The position numbers and the translations under genes are program-made. Of a stretch of DNA of 64,000 bases, positions 60,251-64,000 are shown in pieces (the stretch's first letter is position 1; each line of letters opens with the position of its first letter). Source of the DNA: Pelomonas dachongensis (lineage in GTDB: Bacteria; Pseudomonadota; Gammaproteobacteria; Burkholderiales; Burkholderiaceae_C); assembly GCF_043555865.1 (NCBI RefSeq), contig NZ_JBIGHY010000003.1:578836-642835 (forward strand), read 5' to 3'. The notes below the pieces were generated by a model. That model was not told the origin of the DNA and made no database searches. It was given only the letters and a program-made list of their open reading frames with translations.

Positions 60251-61224
60251 AGGCCATTCGCGCGGCGATGGCCGCTCCCTCCTTCACCACCTGGGTCAGC
60301 GTCGTGCTGATGCTGCTGCTGTTCGTCGCGGGTGCGACCAACTACACCGGCTTCGGCTCTGCGCAGGTGGTGCTGAATCTGCTCATCGACAACGCCTTCC
60401 TGCTGGTCATCGCGGTGGGCATGAGCTTCGTCATCCTGTCCGGCGGCATCGACCTGTCGGTGGGCTCGGTGCTCGCGCTGACCACCATGGTGGCCGCCTG
60501 GCTGCTGCAGGTGGCGCACTGGCCGGCCGAGCTGGTCATCGTCGTCGTGCTGCTGGGCGGCTTCGCGTTCGGCGCGCTGCAAGGCCTGGTCATCCATGTG
60601 TTCAAGCTGCAGGCCTTCATCGTCACGCTGGCCGGCATGTTCCTGGCGCGCGGGCTGTGCTTCCTCATCAGCGTGGACAGCATCACCATCGACGCGCCGC
60701 TGTTTGTCACGCTGTCGCAGACGCAGATTCCGCTGTTTGGCGACGCCTTCCTGTCGCCCGGCGCCGTCATCGCGCTCGTCGTGCTGGGCCTGGGCCTGTG
60801 GCTGGCGCACTGGACCGCCTTCGGCCGCACCGTCTACGCGCTGGGCGGCAACGAGGCCTCGGCGCTGATGATGGGCCTGGCGGTTGGCCGCACCAAGGTC
60901 GCGGTGTACGGCCTCAGCGGCTTTTGCGCGTCGCTGGCCGGCCTGCTGTTCGCGTTCTACATGCTCAGCGGCTACGGCCAGCACGGCCAGGGCGTGGAGC
61001 TGGACGCCATCGCCGCCGTCGTCATCGGCGGCACCGTGCTGACGGGTGGTTATGGCTTTGTCGCCGGTGCGCTGTCCGGCGTGCTGGTGCTGGGCCTGAT
61101 CCAGACGCTGATCGCCTTCGACGGCACGCTCAGCTCCTGGTGGACCAAGATCGTCATCGGCGCGTTGCTGTTCGTGTTCTGCGCGGTCCAGCGCCTGCTG
61201 TCCTTGAAGAAGGCCCAACACTGA
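60247..61224 (+). CDS. yjfF: sugar ABC permease (YjfF-like)
   Basis: A 325-residue permease, the second half of the pair. It has MSFVILSGGIDLSVGSVLAL, VFKLQAFIVTLAGMFLARGL and IAAVVIGGTVLTGGYG, which are typical YjfF motifs. ATGA overlap with ytfT; the last base of its stop codon is shared with the ATG of the GH43 gene. So it makes a heteromeric channel with YtfT. Confidence 0.93.
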   Translation: MKAIRAAMAAPSFTTWVSVVLMLLLFVAGATNYTGFGSAQVVLNLLIDNAFLLVIAVGMSFVILSGGIDLSVGSVLALTTMVAAWLLQVAHWPAELVIVVVLLGGFAFGALQGLVIHVFKLQAFIVTLAGMFLARGLCFLISVDSITIDAPLFVTLSQTQIPLFGDAFLSPGAVIALVVLGLGLWLAHWTAFGRTVYALGGNEASALMMGLAVGRTKVAVYGLSGFCASLAGLLFAFYMLSGYGQHGQGVELDAIAAVVIGGTVLTGGYGFVAGALSGVLVLGLIQTLIAFDGTLSSWWTKIVIGALLFVFCAVQRLLSLKKAQH

Positions 61225-62186
61225 TGTTCAAGCCACTCCTGCTGGCCGCCGCCTTCGCCTGCGGCACGGCCCAAGCCGCCAACCCCCTGTTTGCGCCGCT
61301 CTACACGGCCGACCCGGCCGTGCTGGTGGACGGTGGCCGCGTCTACCTCTTTACCGGCCGCGATGAAGCGCCGCCCGAGGGCAAGGACTACGTCATGCAC
61401 GAGTGGCGCCTGTTTTCCACCTGTGACATGGTGAACTGGAAGGACGAGGGCGTTCCGCTGAACGCCAAGACCTTCGCCTGGGCCAAGGGCCGCGCGTGGG
61501 CGTCGGACATCGTCAAGCGCCACGGCAAGTACTGGTTCTACTCAACGGTGGAGCATGCGACGGTGCCCGGCTTTGCCGTGGGCGTGGCGGTGTCTGATTC
61601 GCCCACCGGCCCGTTCGTCGATGCACGCGGCTCTGCCTTGATCACCAACGACATGACCAAGCAGACCGACATTGCCTGGGACGATATCGACCCCGGCGTG
61701 TTCATCGACGACGATGGCCAGGCCTACCTGTACTGGGGCAACACGGTGCTGAAGGTCGCCAAGCTCAAGGCGAACATGACGGAGCTGGACGGACCGATCA
61801 CGGTGGTGCCGGTGGCCAACTTCGTCGAGGCGCCGTATGTGCACAAGCGCCAGGTCAACGGCAAGAGCGTCTACTACCTGAGCTACTCGCAGCACTGGCC
61901 GGAAGAGACGGCCTACATGACGGGGCCGTCACCCGTCGGGCCGTGGACGCCGCAAGGCGTGATCATGGAGCGCAACACGAAGACGAAGACGATTCATCAG
62001 GCGTTCTTCGAGTTCAACGGCAAGAGCTATGTGGCGTATCACAACGCGGAGCTGCCGGGCGGGCATGAGCATCGGCGGTCGGTGGCCATCGAGGAGTTCT
62101 CGTACCGGGCGGATGGGACGATTCCGTTCATCCATCAGACGAAGGCGGGGCCGAAGGCTAATCCTTCGGCGGCTTGCAAGCGCTGA
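61224..62186 (+). CDS. exported GH43 glycosidase at the operon end
   Basis: A 320-residue exported propeller. Signal peptide to AQA (18). Asp30 (YTADPAVLVDGG), Asp156 (DIDPGVFIDDDG) and Glu202 (FVEAPYVHKRQ) are the three carboxylates; the WASDIVKRHGKYWFY and LYWGNTVLKVAKL segments match arabinofuranosidase or xylosidase subfamilies that act on terminal residues. It would supply free arabinose to the binding protein. TGATG joint with yjfF. The AT/GC pattern of the last 150 bases is the same as elsewhere. Confidence 0.9.
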   Translation: MFKPLLLAAAFACGTAQAANPLFAPLYTADPAVLVDGGRVYLFTGRDEAPPEGKDYVMHEWRLFSTCDMVNWKDEGVPLNAKTFAWAKGRAWASDIVKRHGKYWFYSTVEHATVPGFAVGVAVSDSPTGPFVDARGSALITNDMTKQTDIAWDDIDPGVFIDDDGQAYLYWGNTVLKVAKLKANMTELDGPITVVPVANFVEAPYVHKRQVNGKSVYYLSYSQHWPEETAYMTGPSPVGPWTPQGVIMERNTKTKTIHQAFFEFNGKSYVAYHNAELPGGHEHRRSVAIEEFSYRADGTIPFIHQTKAGPKANPSAACKR

Positions 62187-62273
62187 CGTCTGTCCGGGTG
62201 CTTGGGCAGGACGCCCGGCAATGCAGCGAGCACGCGCACGCCCCGCCAGAGCATCCAAGCCGCCCGACGACCG

Positions 62274-62507
62274 TCACGGCAGGCTCAAGTCCATGCCCAG
62301 CATGCGTGCGAGGCCGAAGGTGAAGGCCAGCACCACGCCGAGCAGCAGCACAAAGATGGCACCCAGCTTGCCGCCCATGCGCAGCAGCGCGCGCGGGTCC
62401 GCGCCCTTCTTCTTCTCCTTGTCGTAGTGCCACTTGATGGCGAAAACCATGCCTGCGATGAAGACCAGGCCCTTGAACAACACGAAGACGATCAGAACCC
62501 AGTCCAC
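62274..62507 (-). CDS. small membrane protein, 77 aa
   Basis: Two membrane helices (VDWVLIVFVLFKGLVFIAGMVF and GAIFVLLLGVVLAFTFGLA; the first given with its start) around a very basic loop (KWHYDKEKKKGADPRALLR). A GTG start at about 62507 is preferred because it gives a normal first helix; the frame is open further upstream to 62609 with no membrane or signal features. Function unknown. Confidence 0.6.
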   Translation of the reverse strand: MDWVLIVFVLFKGLVFIAGMVFAIKWHYDKEKKKGADPRALLRMGGKLGAIFVLLLGVVLAFTFGLARMLGMDLSLP

Positions 62508-62671
62508 TTGCGCATTCCCGCCCTTTGCCCGACAGCGCCCATCTTGACCGCAAAGCGGCGCCGCCGGTAGTGGACGTTTTGACCCATGCGCCGTCCAGGC
62601 GGTATGCACAGCCCGTCGTGGGTGGGGGCGCCGTGTCGCCCCGCCGCGGGCATTCGGCGGACACTGGGTTC

Positions 62672-62971
62672 ATGCGCTATCTCGCCTTCGATCTGACCGA
62701 CAGCTCCGACGACATCCTCACGCTGGAAGCCATGGCCTCCACCCGCGAAGCCGAGCATGCCGCCGTGATGGCAGAGGTGGAGCAGGTGCTGGCCTGGGCG
62801 CAGGCCGAGTTCGGCGGCCGGCAGGGGCCGGTGGAGGACGGCCACGCCTGGGACCATGAACTGCTGGTGCAGCACGAGGCGGGCGGGTGGGTCACGGTGA
62901 CGCTGACGTTCAGCGCGTCGGCCGAGTTCGCCGAGGCGTTTGAGGCGGCCTTCGCCCAACCCGACGACTGA
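62672..62971 (+). CDS. hypothetical protein, 99 aa
   Basis: An acidic soluble protein: MRYLAFDLTDSSDDILTLEA, a helix EAEHAAVMAEVEQVLAWAQ, then HELLVQHEAGGWVTVTLTFS and a helical tail. The alternation strand-helix-strand-strand looks like a compact alpha/beta fold. No family recognised. Preceding 160 bases hold no gene. Confidence 0.7.
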   Translation: MRYLAFDLTDSSDDILTLEAMASTREAEHAAVMAEVEQVLAWAQAEFGGRQGPVEDGHAWDHELLVQHEAGGWVTVTLTFSASAEFAEAFEAAFAQPDD

Positions 62972-63037
62972 TCGGGCGTCTCACCGCCTCGGTTGCAGGG
63001 GCTTGCACCACTGCGCCGAACCGCCACACTGCGCCCC

Positions 63038-63406
63038 ATGCACTTCGACCAGACCACCCCCATCCTGCGCAGCTTCGACGAAGCCAAGGCGCGCGAGTTC
63101 TATGTGGACTTCCTCGGCTTCAAGGTCGACTTCGAGCATCGCTTCGAGCCGGGCCTGCCGTTGTACATGCAGGTGTCGCGCGGCGACTGCGTGCTGCACC
63201 TGAGCGAGCACCACGGCGATTGCTGCCCCGGCGCCGGCATGCGCATCCGCGTCAGCGACATCGATGCCTTCCACGCTGAGCTGAGCGCCAAGCACTACGG
63301 CAATGCACGCCCGGGCATCCATGACACGCCCTGGGGTTCGCGCGACGTGTCGGTGACCGACCCGTTCGGGAACCGGCTGACGTTCACCAATGCGGTGAGC
63401 ACCTGA
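63038..63406 (+). CDS. VOC-superfamily (glyoxalase/bleomycin-resistance) protein
   Basis: A 122-residue protein with the two beta-alpha-beta-beta-beta modules of the VOC fold: AREFYVDFLGFKVDFEHRFE, VLHLSEHHGD and DVSVTDPFGNRLTFTN. The DPFGN signature and length fit the small glyoxalase-like and bleomycin-resistance-protein group, many of which bind a metal or hydrophobic drug. His residues in SEHHGD may be ligands. ATG at 63038. Substrate unknown. Confidence 0.87.
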   Translation: MHFDQTTPILRSFDEAKAREFYVDFLGFKVDFEHRFEPGLPLYMQVSRGDCVLHLSEHHGDCCPGAGMRIRVSDIDAFHAELSAKHYGNARPGIHDTPWGSRDVSVTDPFGNRLTFTNAVST

Positions 63407-64000
63407 GCACTTGAGCGTCAATCCGCCTGCGTCGCCCGAGCGACGTTGTTCAGGCATTGCTGGTGAAGCCGGCGTGCAGCCGGCGGAAAGCGGGCAGGTG
63501 ATGCGATGGATTTTGCTGGTGACAGGGACAGCAGCGAGAGCGAAGCGGGTCGCGTCTCGGCGCAATGCCAACGTACGATCTCGCGCGCCGCTCTGGGAGG
63601 CGTCGCGATGGTGTGCGGTTCAGCGCCTCTTCTTTGGCGACATTGTTCTGGCGCGCAGAAGTAAGTTACCCGCCGCCGGGCAGGACTCCCGGACTCCCGG
63701 CAGCACGGCATCGATGTCGGTTCTCACTCAAGGTGGAACTTTTTCGCTGAAGATGGAACCGCTACTGCGGCTGCCGCATGTCAGGCTCTCGCCGGTACGC
63801 CCCAGGCTGCGACGTCGCTGACCGCTATGCGGCGATCGCTGACGGTTGCGGTCGGCGTGCTCACGGCAGCAAGGTGCCCAAAGCGGAAGGTCAGGATCGG
63901 CGACGAAGGCCGGCACCGCCAGCGGGTGCCGTCATTGACGAGCAGCCGCCGAGTTCACGATCATGGCATGAAGCGGTCGCCAATCCCCTTGGCCGGTTGA
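63407..64000. other. stretch without a convincing gene
   Basis: Several short frames exist on both strands but all are rich in Arg, Pro and Ser with no recognisable domain, as expected of non-coding high-GC DNA. A TGT-led double repeat at 63715-63759 is described separately. Confidence 0.5.
63715..63759 (+). repeat. possible insertion-sequence end
   Basis: TGTCGGTTC is followed by TCACTCAAGGTGGAAC (63724-63739) and TCGCTGAAGATGGAAC (63744-63759), which agree at 13 of 16 positions with a 20-bp period. A TGT terminus with closely spaced direct repeats is typical of IS21-type ends. The element would extend to the right, out of the window. Confidence 0.4.

Noticed and set aside
63418..63711. A minus-strand frame of 97 residues near the right edge
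   Set aside because: No domain, no ribosome site and the composition of random GC-rich sequence.

Overview
The window is high-GC DNA with dense, short-spaced genes. Gene content (TRAP transporter, LysR and SDR genes, DUF2242 lipoprotein, TonB receptors with family-43 glycosidases, a sedentary-integron-like cassette array) suggests a Burkholderiales betaproteobacterium, perhaps near Roseateles, Mitsuaria or Rubrivivax. That placement is inference; there is no rRNA or other phylogenetic marker here.

Layout. 1-3.9 kb: the 5' part of a PAS-containing histidine kinase, a small lipoprotein and an SUV3-like RNA helicase. 4.0-6.3 kb: a four-gene arsenic operon, arsR-arsC-aquaporin-arsH, in which an aquaglyceroporin stands where an arsenite pump would be expected. 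6.3-12.5 kb: SDR/LysR divergent pair, PAP2 phosphatase, vanadium-haloperoxidase-like protein, GIY-YIG-like protein and DUF2242 lipoprotein. 12.6-18.4 kb: the accessory highlight, an array of eleven small genes, all on the minus strand, each followed by an attC-like site of 57-90 bp. It is an integron cassette array with no integrase in the window (a CALIN-type array). The array is bracketed by three copies of a 13-bp repeat at each end in opposite orientation, the architecture of multi-site transposon ends (Tn7/Tn5053/IS21 type), with no transposase inside. 18.4-23.8 kb: OsmC, glutamate dehydrogenase, then the wreck of a type I restriction locus (hsdR fragment fused by deletion to an hsdS fragment) with an intact DUF1016 nuclease and a shortened AlbA_2 protein. 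23.8-38.5 kb: mostly housekeeping: Kef-type antiporter, diguanylate cyclase, a TRAP transporter operon, OafA-type acyltransferase, acyl-CoA dehydrogenase, RecQ, hydrolase, small DUF genes and a POT peptide transporter.

38.6-62.2 kb is one large glycan-use locus, all on the plus strand: TonB receptor, cytoplasmic GH43, IlvD/Edd sugar-acid dehydratase, ketoglutarate-semialdehyde-type dehydrogenase, secreted GH51, GH43 lipoprotein, GH127, GH29, and an operon encoding a YtfQRT/YjfF-type furanose ABC transporter with a GH31 enzyme inserted between the ATPase and permease genes and a GH43 at the end. The enzymes point to L-arabinofuranose-rich plant polymers (arabinan, arabinosylated glycoprotein, side chains of xyloglucan): outer-membrane uptake, trimming in the periplasm, furanose import by the ABC system, and oxidation by the non-phosphorylating L-arabinose route, of which only the dehydratase and the final dehydrogenase are encoded here. 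Four transcription units share a -35 region like GTCATTGG and a -10 of TAGCAT type, and several genes share the leader GGAGACAAG before the start codon. No transcription regulator is encoded in the locus.

62.2-64 kb: three small genes and about 600 bp without a convincing gene, containing a TGT-led double repeat that could be the end of another insertion sequence.
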